NCBI GenBank assembly: GCA_020847735.1
Contig: JADLBL010000012.1
Span: 62,001-126,000, forward strand
Source of the DNA: Candidatus Eisenbacteria bacterium
Lineage (GTDB): Bacteria; Eisenbacteria; RBG-16-71-46
Direction of reading: 5' to 3'
Length of the DNA: 64,000 nucleotides
The position numbers and the translations under genes are program-made. The notes under the pieces were generated by a model. It searched no databases and was not told the DNA's origin. It saw only the letters and a list, made by a program, of their open reading frames with translations. Shown here in pieces: positions 46,097 through 54,410 of the stretch; position 1 is the first letter of the stretch, and each line of letters starts with the position of its first letter.

Positions 46097-47352
46097 CGGA
46101 TCTCCTCGAACCAGAGCCGGTTCGGAATCATCACGCCCGACGGAATCCTGCCGTCCTGGAAATCCTCGTAGCGGCCGCCGACGCCGATGGACGCCGGGCG
46201 CTCGACGTGGCCGCCGGGCGGGATCCACGCGTCCTTGCCCACCAGCACGAGCCCGCCCAGCCACGCCAGCTCGGCGGGGCCGGCGTGCGTGCCCTCGCCC
46301 ACCACCGCACCCGCCCCCACGCGCACGTACTTGTCGAGGATCGCGCCGTCCACGCGAGCGCCCTCCTCGATCCGGGTGTCCGGCAACACCACGGAATCGG
46401 TGACCTCGGCTTCCCGTGCGACGTGGACGCCCGGGAACAGGATCGAGCGCCGGACGCGCCCTTCGATGCGGCTGCCGTTCGCGATCAGGCTGTCCTCGAT
46501 CTCGGCGGACCCGGAGACGATCATCGGCGGACGCTCCTCGTCACGGGTCAGGATCGGCCAGCGCGCGTCGTGAAGCTGGAAGCGCGGCTGTGGCTGAACC
46601 AGCTCGAGGTTCGCGCGGTAGTACGAGGCCACCGTGCCGACGTCCTCCCAGAAGCCGGTGAACTCGTTCGCGTAGACACGCTCGCCCGCCTCGACGAGCG
46701 GACGCAGCACGTCGAGCACCAGGTCCACCGGACGCGTGCGCAGCATCTCGCCGAGCACGCCGAACTCGAAGACGTAGACGCCCATGTTGGCGAACGGCGA
46801 CGCGCTTCGCTCGGGCTTCTCCTCGATTCCGCGCACGCGCCCCGCGCGATCGCTCGTGACCATGCCGAAGCGCTGCGTCTGGTCCGCCGCCACCCTCGTG
46901 ACCGCCATCGTCACCGAAGCGCCCCGCTGCTCGTGCGCCAGCAGCAGCGCGCGATAGTCCATGCGGTACACGTGGTCGCCCGACAGCACCAGCACGCGCT
47001 CCGGCCGGAGCTCGTCGAGGAGACTCCAGTTCTGCGCGATCGCGTCCGCCGTTCCGCGGTACCAGCCGGCGTGGCTGCGCGTCTGGAACGGCTGCAGGAT
47101 CACGACGCCGCGCTGTCGGCGGTCGAGGTCCCACGGCCGCCCGGCGCCGATGTGGTCGTTGAGCGAGGCGGGCGCGTGCTGCGCCAGCACGCCGACGTGC
47201 TCGATTCCCGAGTGGCAGCAGTTGCTCAGAGAGAAGTCGATGACGCGGTACTTGCCGCCGAACGGCAGCGCGCTCACCGCACGCTCGGCCGAAAGCACGC
47301 CGAGCCGCTCGCCGCCACCGCCCGACAGGATCAGCGCCATGATGTTGCGCAT
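46093..47352 (-). CDS. GlgC/GlgD-like paralogue lacking the activator motif
   Basis: A 419-residue paralogue of the adjacent GlgC. It keeps [36 protein letters not shown] (Asp126) and EKPERS, but the RAKPAV motif reads RAVSALPF, so the activator-site Lys is missing. The nucleotide loop reads ILSGGGGERL instead of AGGxGxRL. This resembles the Firmicutes GlgC/GlgD and plant catalytic/regulatory subunit pairs, with this one as the modulatory partner, though the catalytic Asp is present. ATG 47352 is chosen because the conserved MRNIMALIL begins there. The upstream promoter is at 47457-47486, with a leader of ~100 nt. The start codon could also be the later Met (codon 5). Confidence 0.85.
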   Translation of the reverse strand: MRNIMALILSGGGGERLGVLSAERAVSALPFGGKYRVIDFSLSNCCHSGIEHVGVLAQHAPASLNDHIGAGRPWDLDRRQRGVVILQPFQTRSHAGWYRGTADAIAQNWSLLDELRPERVLVLSGDHVYRMDYRALLLAHEQRGASVTMAVTRVAADQTQRFGMVTSDRAGRVRGIEEKPERSASPFANMGVYVFEFGVLGEMLRTRPVDLVLDVLRPLVEAGERVYANEFTGFWEDVGTVASYYRANLELVQPQPRFQLHDARWPILTRDEERPPMIVSGSAEIEDSLIANGSRIEGRVRRSILFPGVHVAREAEVTDSVVLPDTRIEEGARVDGAILDKYVRVGAGAVVGEGTHAGPAELAWLGGLVLVGKDAWIPPGGHVERPASIGVGGRYEDFQDGRIPSGVMIPNRLWFEEIR

Positions 47353-47456
47353 CGCATGTCCCCCGCCGAGCCGCGCACCACGCGCGGGCGCACGGATCGG
47401 AGCCTCCGGCAACGCTGTCTTCCCTGCCCGTGCGACCACACGACGATTCGGAGCGG

Positions 47457-47486
47457 AGCCTAGTCACGCCCGCTCGCGCGGGTCAA
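47457..47486 (-). promoter_or_regulatory. Promoter of the glgC pair (TTGACC-18-TAGGCT)
   Basis: Minus strand: -35 TTGACC at 47486-47481, 18-nt spacer, -10 TAGGCT at 47462-47457. Same -10 sequence as the porV promoter. Confidence 0.65.
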
Positions 47487-47510
47487 CCTGCGGCGCGGCC
47501 GAAAACGATT

Positions 47511-47539
47511 CGCCCGCGCGGCTCGGAGCCGCGCGGGCG
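47511..47539 (-). terminator. Terminator after porV
   Basis: Perfect 13-bp stem cgcccgcgcggct/agccgcgcgggcg with a 3-nt loop, 20 nt past the porV stop. On the minus strand it is followed by AATCGTTTTC, a short T-run. Confidence 0.7.
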
Positions 47540-47559
47540 TCGCCACCAGGGGATGCGGG

Positions 47560-48675
47560 TCACCAGCTGTAGGACAGGCTCACGAGGTGCGTCGCGTCGA
47601 GCCCCGTGTCGTCCGGGAACGCGGGGTCGTCGGCCGCGAAGAAGCGGCTCAGGGCCGCGGCGTAGTCGGCGCCGAAGTGCCGGTAGCGCAGGCCGAGCCC
47701 GAAATCGAGATCCTTGCCGCCGATTCCCGAACGCAGCGCCACGGTGTTGCGGTACCAGTACTCGAGCCCGGTGCGCAGCTCCGCGGTCGTCCTGCCGAGC
47801 TTGAGCTGCGAATCGTACGTGCGGTTCTCGAAGTTCCAGCCGAGGTCCACCGCCCACGTCAGGGCGTGCCCCCGGGCCGGATAGAAGTTGAACCCGGCCG
47901 CGGTGGTGATCGAGGGCGCGACCGACTCCCGGACGCCGTTGTTCCAGCTGATGAAGGTCGTGGTCAGGTCGTGCACGACCGCCGCGATCGTCACCGCGTC
48001 GCTCGGCATGTAGGTCAGCCCGGCGTCGAGCCCGGCGCCGAAGGAGGTCGCGTGCTCGCCCGGAATCGTGTCGGGAATGCTCTGGCGGACGAACTTCACC
48101 GTGCCCCCGAAGCACCAGCGCTGGCCCTGCTGGCGCGCGTACGACAGCCCGACCGCGATGTCGTTGCTGCTCGCCATGAACAGATCCTCGGAGCGCAGCA
48201 GCAGCCGCTCGCCCGGATCCCACTGGCCATTGCCCTGTCCGTTGCCGGGAGTGAGCGGGTCGTTGTCGGTGCCGTAGTCGAGCCACTGTCCCGGCTGCAG
48301 CCCTCCCGGCCGGGGCGTGATGGGGATGTCGTTGACCCCCACCCACGTCATCGTGACACCCAGCGCGGCGCGCCGGTCCTGTCCCGCCTTGAGCGGCATC
48401 GCGAGCCCGCCGAAGTTGTGGTTGACGAGGCTGCCGAACTGCTCGGCGTGCTGCAGGAAGCCCTCGCGGTACGGCAGGTACACGAGGCCCGCCGGGTTCC
48501 AGTAGGGCGCCGTCGCGTCGTCAGCGACGGCGGCGAAGGCGCCGCCCATGCCGACGGCGCGCGCGCCGACCGGGATCTTGAGGAACTCCGCGGCGTACTT
48601 GGTGGCCGACGCCGGCACGGCGAGGAGCGCGGTGAGAGCGGCGGCAAGAGCCAGGCGGGCGAACGCGCGGGTCAT
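47560..48675 (-). CDS. PorV/PorQ-family outer-membrane protein
   Basis: A 371-residue outer-membrane barrel with signal peptide (MTRAFARLALAAALTALLAVPASA). The segment AEFLKIPVGARAVGMGGAFA, followed by ADDATAPYWNPAGL, is the PorV/PorQ (UPF0164) signature seen in type IX secretion systems and in related FadL-like barrels. Strands alternate through the C-terminus, which ends LVSLSYSW. No other Por/Gld gene is in the window, so a T9SS link is only suggested. Its promoter is at 48751-48780 and overlaps the 3' end of the upstream gene. A hairpin terminator follows. Confidence 0.85.
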   Translation of the reverse strand: MTRAFARLALAAALTALLAVPASATKYAAEFLKIPVGARAVGMGGAFAAVADDATAPYWNPAGLVYLPYREGFLQHAEQFGSLVNHNFGGLAMPLKAGQDRRAALGVTMTWVGVNDIPITPRPGGLQPGQWLDYGTDNDPLTPGNGQGNGQWDPGERLLLRSEDLFMASSNDIAVGLSYARQQGQRWCFGGTVKFVRQSIPDTIPGEHATSFGAGLDAGLTYMPSDAVTIAAVVHDLTTTFISWNNGVRESVAPSITTAAGFNFYPARGHALTWAVDLGWNFENRTYDSQLKLGRTTAELRTGLEYWYRNTVALRSGIGGKDLDFGLGLRYRHFGADYAAALSRFFAADDPAFPDDTGLDATHLVSLSYSW

Positions 48676-48750
48676 TCTGTTCCTCGGGTGACGCGGCCAC
48701 TGAAGGACGTTTCCCGCGGCCCTGCAGGCTCGCGAAGACGGCGACAGGGC

Positions 48751-48780
48751 AGCCTAGGAGGCCGCCGGATTACATGTCAA
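48751..48780 (-). promoter_or_regulatory. Promoter of porV (TTGACA-18-TAGGCT)
   Basis: Minus strand: TTGACA at 48780-48775, 18-nt spacer, TAGGCT at 48756-48751. The -35 overlaps the last codons of the upstream small membrane protein, giving porV its own transcription. Confidence 0.7.
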
Positions 48781-49213
48781 CCGGTCCGGGAACCGGCTTC
48801 CATTCGGGCATGCTCGCCTCGCCGATCGGACGCGCGATGCGCCATTCCCCGCGCAGGCGAACCAGCTCGCTGCCGGTCTGGAACATCCGCTCCTCGCCCG
48901 TCCCCGTCGGCCGGTAATGCACTTCGTAGGTCACCAGCACCCGCCCGCTCGTCACGGGCAGGGACCGGAAGCCGTCCAGCCACAACTCGTCGGTCGGAGG
49001 CAGGAACCACAGCGCGCCCGGCATGGGCAGGTCGTCACGCAGCTCGGCCTGGCATTCGAGCACCTCGTCGCAGTCGCCGCCCGCGAGCGCGCCCCAGTAG
49101 CTGAGCAGCGTGCTGCTCGGCGAACGGAAACGCGGATCGAGGCTGTAGCGCTCGCCCTGCCCGAGCAGCGAAAGGGCGAGAATCACGATGAGGGCCAGGC
49201 TCGAGGGCCGCAC
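48770..49213 (-). CDS. Small membrane-anchored protein, unrecognised
   Basis: A 147-residue protein beginning GTG 49213. VRPSSLALIVILALSLLGQG is an N-terminal membrane anchor or uncleaved signal. The rest is compact: STLLSYWGALAGGDCDEVLE, then SLPVTSGRVLVTYEVHYRP and GSELVRLRGEWRIARPI, the last two like strands of an NTF2-like fold. That fold is a guess. No lipobox. The start is uncertain, since an open frame runs upstream to 49501 without coding character. It is separated from the RluB-type gene by 324 nt and from porV by 94 nt. Function unknown. Confidence 0.5.
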   Translation of the reverse strand: MRPSSLALIVILALSLLGQGERYSLDPRFRSPSSTLLSYWGALAGGDCDEVLECQAELRDDLPMPGALWFLPPTDELWLDGFRSLPVTSGRVLVTYEVHYRPTGTGEERMFQTGSELVRLRGEWRIARPIGEASMPEWKPVPGPVDM

Positions 49214-49537
49214 CCCACGCCGCGCGGGCGCCACGGATTCGGACCCCGCACCGACGCCGTCTACTACCCCGGCAAGGGCGTGGTCCGTTCCGGATTTCTC
49301 GGGCGCTCTCGGGTGCAGCAGATCGAGTCGCACGTGCGCTCGCTGTCGCCGGCTCTGCATCCCTGCGCGGCTGGCACGCTGTGGGGGGAAGACTTTGGAA
49401 CGCGTTCCGGCGCGGTCCTCGAGCTCACGCGGCGCGCACAACCAGCGCACGATTCGTTCCCGGGCGCCACGCGGCCGTCGGCAGGCTCGGCGGCACTTCA
49501 ACCTCCGCTGGAAGCAACCGCCACAGACTATGGTAGA
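49214..49537 (-). other. 324-nt stretch without a convincing gene
   Basis: This gap lies between the pseudouridine-synthase stop and the small membrane protein. On the minus strand a GGAGG at about 49502-49506 lies 5 nt before a GTG at 49496. That GTG opens only a 23-codon frame, ending in a GTGA overlap with another short frame. A TACCAT box sits at about 49531-49536. Nothing in it has the look of a known RNA gene. It could be a leader region or the remnant of a longer N-terminus of the membrane protein. Confidence 0.35.
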
Positions 49538-50854
49538 TCAGCGGTTACGCGGGCGTCTCGTGCGATCTTCGGGTCTGCTTCGGCGTCCGTCCGACTTGCG
49601 CGGAGGCGCTTCGCGGCGTGGGCGCGCGCGTTCCGGCCCACTCCTGCGTTCGCTTCGGGGTGAAATGGCCCGCGCGGGCCCGCGTCCCTGGCCCGTGCCG
49701 CGGTCTGCTCGGGAAGCGCGCGCGTCGCCGCCGCGCGCCTCGCCACGTCGGGGCTTACCGTCCTCCCGGCGTCGTCGTCCTGGCCCGGCGCCGCTGCGCG
49801 GACCATTCGACTCCCGGAACCCGGCCTTCGCGGGTCCGCGCCGGAACCCGGGTGCGTGCCAGGGCGGCGACTCGCCGCGGCCTGCCACGTTCGGACGCCG
49901 CGAGCGGAATGCTTCGTCGCCGCGGTCCCGGCTCGCGCGCGCGGGCCATTCCTCCGCCCCGCCGGCATCCCCGGCTTCCGGTGCGAAGCCGCCTCCCGGA
50001 ATCCATCGGTCCTCCACCTCGGCCGCCTCGTCCCGCCGCGCGCCCCTCGCGGCGCGCCCCGCGGCCGGCGGCGTTCGGCGGGCCACCCGGGCGGGCCGCT
50101 CCGGCGCCGAAGCGGGTGCGCCGCGGCGTCGCGGCTCCGACGAGGCGGCTCGCAGGCGCTCGACCTCGGAGTCCGCAAGCTCGCGCCACATGCCGCGCGC
50201 GAGCGGTCCCAGCCGGACGGGCCCGTAGCCCACGCGGTGAAGGCCCGTGACGTTGAGACCGACGGCTTCGCACATGCGCCGCACCTGCCGGAAGCGACCC
50301 TCGTGGATCGCGATTTCGATCATGATCGCGTCGAAGCCCGGATCGATGCGCCGCACGCGAGCCGGCGCGCTCGTCACGCCGCGCTCGAACTCGACGCCGC
50401 GCGCGAGCCGCTCCAGCTGCCGCGGGCCGGGCTCGCGGTCGAGGCGCACGCGGTACACCTTCACGACCCCGTAGCGCGGGTGCATGAGGCGATGGGCCAG
50501 GTCGCCGTCGTTCGTCAGCAGCAGCAGTCCGCTCGTGTCGGCGTCGAGCCGCCCGACCGGAAACAGCCTCTGCCCGCGCGGCAGGAACTCCGCGATGGTC
50601 CGCCGGCCCTGCGGATCGTCGAGCGTGGTGATGACCCCGACCGGCTTGTTGATCACGAAGTAGGAGTGCTTCTGCGATTTCGGCAGCGGGCGGCCGTCCA
50701 CTTCCACGCGATCCCGCCGCTCGTCGATCATCGTTCCGGGCGCCAGGACGACGCGCCCGTTCACGCGCACGCGACCCTCGGCGACGATCGCGTCGCACTT
50801 GCGTCGCGCGCCGATCCCGCGGCTCGAGAGCAGCTTGTTCAGGCGAATCGTCAT
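49538..50854 (-). CDS. RsuA/RluB-family rRNA pseudouridine synthase with long Arg-rich tail
   Basis: A 438-residue enzyme. The N-terminal S4 domain (RLNKLLSSRGIGARRKCDAI) precedes the catalytic domain with VGRLDADTSGLLLLTNDGDL, whose Asp is the catalytic residue, and EGRFRQVRRMCEAVGL. The fold ends at about residue 245. The remaining ~190 residues are Arg/Ala/Gly/Pro-rich and low complexity (RRREDGKPRRGEARGGDA), likely disordered and RNA-binding. E. coli RluB also has a basic tail, but shorter. ATG 50854 starts 10 nt after the cupin gene. Target probably 23S helix 80 (RluB) or 16S 516 (RsuA); not decided. Confidence 0.88.
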   Translation of the reverse strand: MTIRLNKLLSSRGIGARRKCDAIVAEGRVRVNGRVVLAPGTMIDERRDRVEVDGRPLPKSQKHSYFVINKPVGVITTLDDPQGRRTIAEFLPRGQRLFPVGRLDADTSGLLLLTNDGDLAHRLMHPRYGVVKVYRVRLDREPGPRQLERLARGVEFERGVTSAPARVRRIDPGFDAIMIEIAIHEGRFRQVRRMCEAVGLNVTGLHRVGYGPVRLGPLARGMWRELADSEVERLRAASSEPRRRGAPASAPERPARVARRTPPAAGRAARGARRDEAAEVEDRWIPGGGFAPEAGDAGGAEEWPARASRDRGDEAFRSRRPNVAGRGESPPWHAPGFRRGPAKAGFRESNGPRSGAGPGRRRREDGKPRRGEARGGDARASRADRGTGQGRGPARAISPRSERRSGPERARPRREAPPRKSDGRRSRPEDRTRRPRNR

Positions 50855-50864
50855 GTCCGTCCCC

Positions 50865-51359
50865 TCAATCGGTCAGCCGCTCGATCACGGCGCGCTCGTT
50901 CGGAAACTCCGCCAGCAGCGGGGCCCGGCGGCCCGGCTCGAAGTCACCGTACTCGAATCCCGGCGCGCACGTGCAGCTCACCAGCGCGAAATCGGCCGAC
51001 GCGGCCAGCTCGGCGCCGAACCAGCAGCCGGCCGGCACGAGCCCCTGCAGCGCCTCGCCCCGCGCGGCGTCGCGGCCGAGCACGATCCGCCGGTGGCCCC
51101 CGGGGCCGAGCAGGTGCAGGTGAAGCGGCCCGCCGTCGTGAAAGAGCCAGAGTTCGTCCGCGCGCAGGCGGTGAAGGCGCGAACGCTCACCGGCGCGCAG
51201 CAGGTAATGGATGGCGGTGGCGATGGAGCGCGGACCGGCGAAGCGGTCCGGCAGGCCGCCCGCGGTCTCGGCCGAACGATACGTCTCGCGGAACACCCCG
51301 CCCTCCGGATGCGGCACGAGGTCGAGCGTGCGCACCCAGAACTCGGCGTCGGCGTTCAT
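50865..51359 (-). CDS. Cupin, DUF985 family
   Basis: A 164-residue single-domain cupin of the DUF985 type. Opening NADAEFWVRTLDLVPHPEGGVFRETYRS and following AIHYLLRAGERSRLHRLRADELW (metal-binding His/Glu spacing), LHLHLLGPGG and APGFEYGDFE are family features. Role unknown. ATG 51359 is the likely start; GTG two codons earlier is possible. Cytoplasmic. It lies 10 nt upstream of the pseudouridine synthase and 23 nt after scpB, in the same direction. Confidence 0.88.
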   Translation of the reverse strand: MNADAEFWVRTLDLVPHPEGGVFRETYRSAETAGGLPDRFAGPRSIATAIHYLLRAGERSRLHRLRADELWLFHDGGPLHLHLLGPGGHRRIVLGRDAARGEALQGLVPAGCWFGAELAASADFALVSCTCAPGFEYGDFEPGRRAPLLAEFPNERAVIERLTD

Positions 51360-51382
51360 GGGCACCGGGACGGCGGCGCCCG

Positions 51383-52360
51383 CTACCGGCCGGAGTCGTC
51401 GCCCGACAGGCGGGCGGTCAGACGGTCGCCCTCGCCGACTTCTTCATCGTCCTCGTCGTCGGCGTCATCCTCGTCGTCGTCGTATTCGTCATCGTCGTCC
51501 TCGTCGTCGTCGTATTCGTCCTCTTCCTCTTCCTCTTCCTCTTCGTCCGACGACTCGGCAAGGTCGCCCGCGCCGGCGAACATGGACTCCACCGCCCCGG
51601 CCGGCTCCGCGACCCGCGCCATGGCGAGGGCCGCCTCCGCCCGCGCGGACTTGGCCGCGGCGATCGCCGCGTCGGCGTCCTCGAGCGAGAAGGCGTCCGA
51701 CGGCGCGGCCTCCGAATCCGACGGAGGCGCCTCGAGCGGGACCGCGACGCCTGCCGCCGCGCCGGCGGAGAGCGCGAGCGGCATGCCGTTCGCCGGGTCC
51801 ATTTCGAGCATCTCGAGCTGTTCCGGCTCGCGGGCGGCGACCAGCGCGCGCAACTCCTCCGGGCGTGGAAGTTCCGTGAGGTCGCGCAGCCCGAAGTAGT
51901 TGAGGAACTCGGGCGTCGTCCCGTACAGCAGCGGGCGGCCGACCACGGTCGAGCGGCCCTTGATGGTCACGAGGTTGCGCTCCAGCAACGTCGCCAGCAC
52001 GCCGCTCGCGTCCACGCCGCGAATCGCCTCGATCTCGCTCTTCGTGACCGGCTGCTTGTAGGCGATGATCGCCATCGTCTCGAGCGCGGCGCGCGACAGC
52101 CGCATGCGGCGCTTGCCGCGCAGCATGCGCGTCACCCACTCGGTCTGGCCGGCGGCCGTCGTGAACAACCAGCCGCCCGCCATCTCGCGCAACTCGACGC
52201 CGGCGTCGCGCGAGGCGTACTCCTCGCCGAGGTCCTTCAGGGCCACGGCCACTTCCCCGGCGTCGGACTCGAGCGCCTCCGCCAGCAGCATCAAGGACAG
52301 CGGCTGGTCCGAGGAAAAGAGCAGCGCTTCAACCGCCGAGCGCAGGTTCGATGGAGGCAT
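51383..52360 (-). CDS. scpB: Segregation and condensation protein B with acidic tail
   Basis: A 325-residue ScpB, a winged-helix kleisin-interacting subunit of the SMC condensin. The core (residues ~1-175) has LRSAVEALLFSSDQPLS, RRMRLSRAALETMAIIAYKQ, then PVTKSEIEAIRGVDASGV and GRPLLYGTT. The rest is an Ala-rich linker and a run of Glu then Asp (SSDEEEEEEEEDEYDDDED and on), coded by simple trinucleotide repeats at about 51440-51550. Such acidic tails are rare in ScpB, which normally ends near residue 190-200. It overlaps the scpA stop by 32 nt. Confidence 0.9.
   Translation of the reverse strand: MPPSNLRSAVEALLFSSDQPLSLMLLAEALESDAGEVAVALKDLGEEYASRDAGVELREMAGGWLFTTAAGQTEWVTRMLRGKRRMRLSRAALETMAIIAYKQPVTKSEIEAIRGVDASGVLATLLERNLVTIKGRSTVVGRPLLYGTTPEFLNYFGLRDLTELPRPEELRALVAAREPEQLEMLEMDPANGMPLALSAGAAAGVAVPLEAPPSDSEAAPSDAFSLEDADAAIAAAKSARAEAALAMARVAEPAGAVESMFAGAGDLAESSDEEEEEEEEDEYDDDEDDDDEYDDDEDDADDEDDEEVGEGDRLTARLSGDDSGR
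51440..51550 (-). repeat. GAC/GAG/GAA trinucleotide-rich tract coding the ScpB acidic tail
   Basis: On the plus strand the sequence is an alternation of tcg, tcc and ttc triplets (minus: GAC, GAG, GAA, GAT). It is a simple-sequence tract, likely prone to slippage by whole codons, which would change tail length without losing frame. Confidence 0.7.
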
Positions 52361-53264
52361 GGGTGTCGTTTCCTTCCGGCAGCTTCGGGAGGATCAGGAT
52401 TTCGGCGAAGTTCGCCTCCTGCACCACCACGATCGTGCCCAGCTTGACGAGTTCGAGGAGCGCCATGAACGAGACCACGATTTCCATGCGGGCCCGGGCG
52501 CTCGACATCAGATCGGAAAAACGCAGCCGGCCGTCCTCGGCGACGGTCCGGGCGATGAACGACATCTTGTCCTCGATGTCGTAGACGTCGGTGCGGACTT
52601 CGTAGACGACCCTCTCGGGACGCCGCGCGAGCACGCGATTCAGCGCCTCGAGCAGGTCGAAGAGCGTCGCCGACGCGAGCGGCAGCGGCCCGGCGTCGTC
52701 CTCGGTGGGCACCATGCCGCGCTCGAACAGCCCGCGCCGCTCGCCTTCCTGGGACTTGAGCGACTCGGAGGCCTCCTTGTAGAGGCGGTATTCCAGCAGG
52801 CGCTGCACCAGCTCCTCGCGCGGGTCGCCCTCGTCCTCCTCCTCGTCCGACCGGGGCAGCGGCAGCAGCATCTTGGCCTTGATCCGCATGAGCGTGGCGG
52901 CCATGACCAGGAACTCGCCCGCGACGTCGAGGTCGAGCGCGCGCATCAGCTCGAGCGTCTCGAGATATTGCTTCGTGATGTGCGCGATCGGGATGTCGTA
53001 GATGTCAATCTCGTCGCGCTTGATCAGGTGCAGCAGCAGATCGAGCGGCCCCTCGAAACGCGGCAGCTTGAACGTCACCGTCGGCCGCGGGGCGCGCACG
53101 AGCGGCCCGCCTTCGCGATTGCGAACCGCCGGGCTTTCGACCTGAAGGTCGTGGGGCACATCGGATCCGGCCGGCCGCCCGCCGTTGCCGCCACCGTCCG
53201 CCGCCGTGGCGGTCGCGTCGGCCGGACCGGCTCCGGGCGGAAGGTCGTCGCGCTCCTCGATCAC
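52329..53264 (-). CDS. scpA: Segregation and condensation protein A
   Basis: A 311-residue kleisin that bridges SMC heads with ScpB. After an ~80-residue disordered N-terminal region, the core has FEGPLDLLLHLIKRDEIDIYD, TKQYLETLELMRALDLDVAGEFLVMAATLM and RIKAKMLLPLP. The C-terminal winged helix reads RIEVVSFMALLELVKLGTIVV in essence (VSFMALLELVKLGT). The GTG at 53264 overlaps the trpS stop in GTGA (53261-53264). ScpB follows with a 32-nt overlap. Motifs are complete. Confidence 0.93.
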   Translation of the reverse strand: MIEERDDLPPGAGPADATATAADGGGNGGRPAGSDVPHDLQVESPAVRNREGGPLVRAPRPTVTFKLPRFEGPLDLLLHLIKRDEIDIYDIPIAHITKQYLETLELMRALDLDVAGEFLVMAATLMRIKAKMLLPLPRSDEEEDEGDPREELVQRLLEYRLYKEASESLKSQEGERRGLFERGMVPTEDDAGPLPLASATLFDLLEALNRVLARRPERVVYEVRTDVYDIEDKMSFIARTVAEDGRLRFSDLMSSARARMEIVVSFMALLELVKLGTIVVVQEANFAEILILPKLPEGNDTHASIEPALGG

Positions 53265-54340
53265 TCGGGCTCCACGACGGACTTGACGCCCATCGCGCTC
53301 CGCACCTGCTCCATGGTTTCGCGCGCCGTCTCGCGGGCGCGCCGGGTGCCCTCGTTCAGAACGTCGCGCACGGCGTCGGGGTCCTTCGCCCAGCGCTCCC
53401 GGCGTTCGCGGATCGGCCGCAGGGCCTCGGTCAGAACTTCCGTCAGCCGCTTCTTGTCGGCGACGCAACCCAGGCGCCCGGCGCGGCACGCGATCGCGAT
53501 GGACTCCGCTTCGGACGGATTGAACTTGCGGTGATACTCCCACACGACGCAGCCGGCATGCACCGGTTTTCCCTCGGCGTCGAGCTCCGAATAGTCGGCC
53601 TCGGGCCGGCCCGGGCTGTCGCGATGGATCTTCTTCGGGTCGGTGTAGGCCTCGCGGATCTTCTTCGCCAGGACCTCGGGCTCGTCGGCGAGCAGGATCG
53701 TGTTGCCGACCGACTTGCTCATGCGCCTGCCGTCCAGGCCACGCAGGCGCGCGAACTCGGTCAGGACCGCCTCCGGCTCGGTCAGGACCGGCTCGCGTTC
53801 CCGGCAATAGACGTGGTTGAAGCGTCGAGCCAGCTCGCGGGTCAGCTCGACGTGCGGCACCTGGTCCTCGCCCACCGGCACGTGCGTCGCGCGGTAGAGC
53901 AGGATGTCCGCCGCCTGCAGGACGGAGTAGCCGAGATGACCGTACGAGATCGTCTGCTCGTCCAGGTGCAGGTCGCGGATCTGCTCCTTGAGCGTCGGGA
54001 TGCGCTCCAGGCGCGCCTTGCTCACCAGCATGCCGAGCAGCAGGTGCAGTTCGGCGTGCTCCTTCACCGCCGACTGGACGAAGATCACGCTGCGGGCGGG
54101 ATCGAGCCCCGCGGCCAGCCAGTCGAGGACCATGTCCCAGGTGTTCTGCTGCAGCCGGCTCGTGTCCTCGTAGCCGGTGGTGAGCATGTGCCAGTCCGCG
54201 ACCATGTGGTAGTTGGTCCAGCCGGCATCCTGCAGGCGCACCCAGTTTTCGAGCGCGCCCACGTAGTTGCCGAGGTGCAGACGGCCCGTGGGGCGCATGC
54301 CCGAGAGGATGCGGCCCGTTCGGGCGGCGGACGCGGTCAA
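53261..54340 (-). CDS. trpS: Tryptophanyl-tRNA synthetase, TTG start
   Basis: A 359-residue class I synthetase. HIGN-type GRLHLGNYVGAL and KMSKS-type RMSKSVGNTI are present, with QAADILLY and GEDQVPHVELTRE as in the family. I set the start at TTG 54340 because GGAAGGAG lies 6 nt upstream and homology begins at SGMRPTGRLH soon after; no ATG or GTG fits. A promoter lies at 54384-54410. It heads trpS-scpA-scpB-cupin-pseudouridine synthase, in that order, by overlaps and short gaps. Confidence 0.94.
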   Translation of the reverse strand: MTASAARTGRILSGMRPTGRLHLGNYVGALENWVRLQDAGWTNYHMVADWHMLTTGYEDTSRLQQNTWDMVLDWLAAGLDPARSVIFVQSAVKEHAELHLLLGMLVSKARLERIPTLKEQIRDLHLDEQTISYGHLGYSVLQAADILLYRATHVPVGEDQVPHVELTRELARRFNHVYCREREPVLTEPEAVLTEFARLRGLDGRRMSKSVGNTILLADEPEVLAKKIREAYTDPKKIHRDSPGRPEADYSELDAEGKPVHAGCVVWEYHRKFNPSEAESIAIACRAGRLGCVADKKRLTEVLTEALRPIRERRERWAKDPDAVRDVLNEGTRRARETARETMEQVRSAMGVKSVVEPE

Positions 54341-54383
54341 CGGGGACTCCTTCCTTGGCTTGGCCGGACTTCGTGCGCGGCAG

Positions 54384-54410
54384 ACTATAAGACGGTCCCG
54401 GCAGGGTCAA
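54384..54410 (-). promoter_or_regulatory. Promoter of trpS operon (TTGACC-15-TATAGT)
   Basis: Minus strand: -35 TTGACC at 54410-54405, -10 TATAGT at 54389-54384. Spacer is 15 nt, shorter than usual, but both boxes are strong and AT-rich against this background. Confidence 0.55.

Noticed and set aside
49214-49501. Longer protein start for the small membrane protein (to 49501)
   Set aside because: The extra ~95 residues have random Arg/Cys-rich composition, and its TTG has no spacing from GGAGG.
51440-51550. CRISPR-like or VNTR locus
   Set aside because: The repeat is a 3-nt tract inside scpB, in frame, with no spacers or cas genes.
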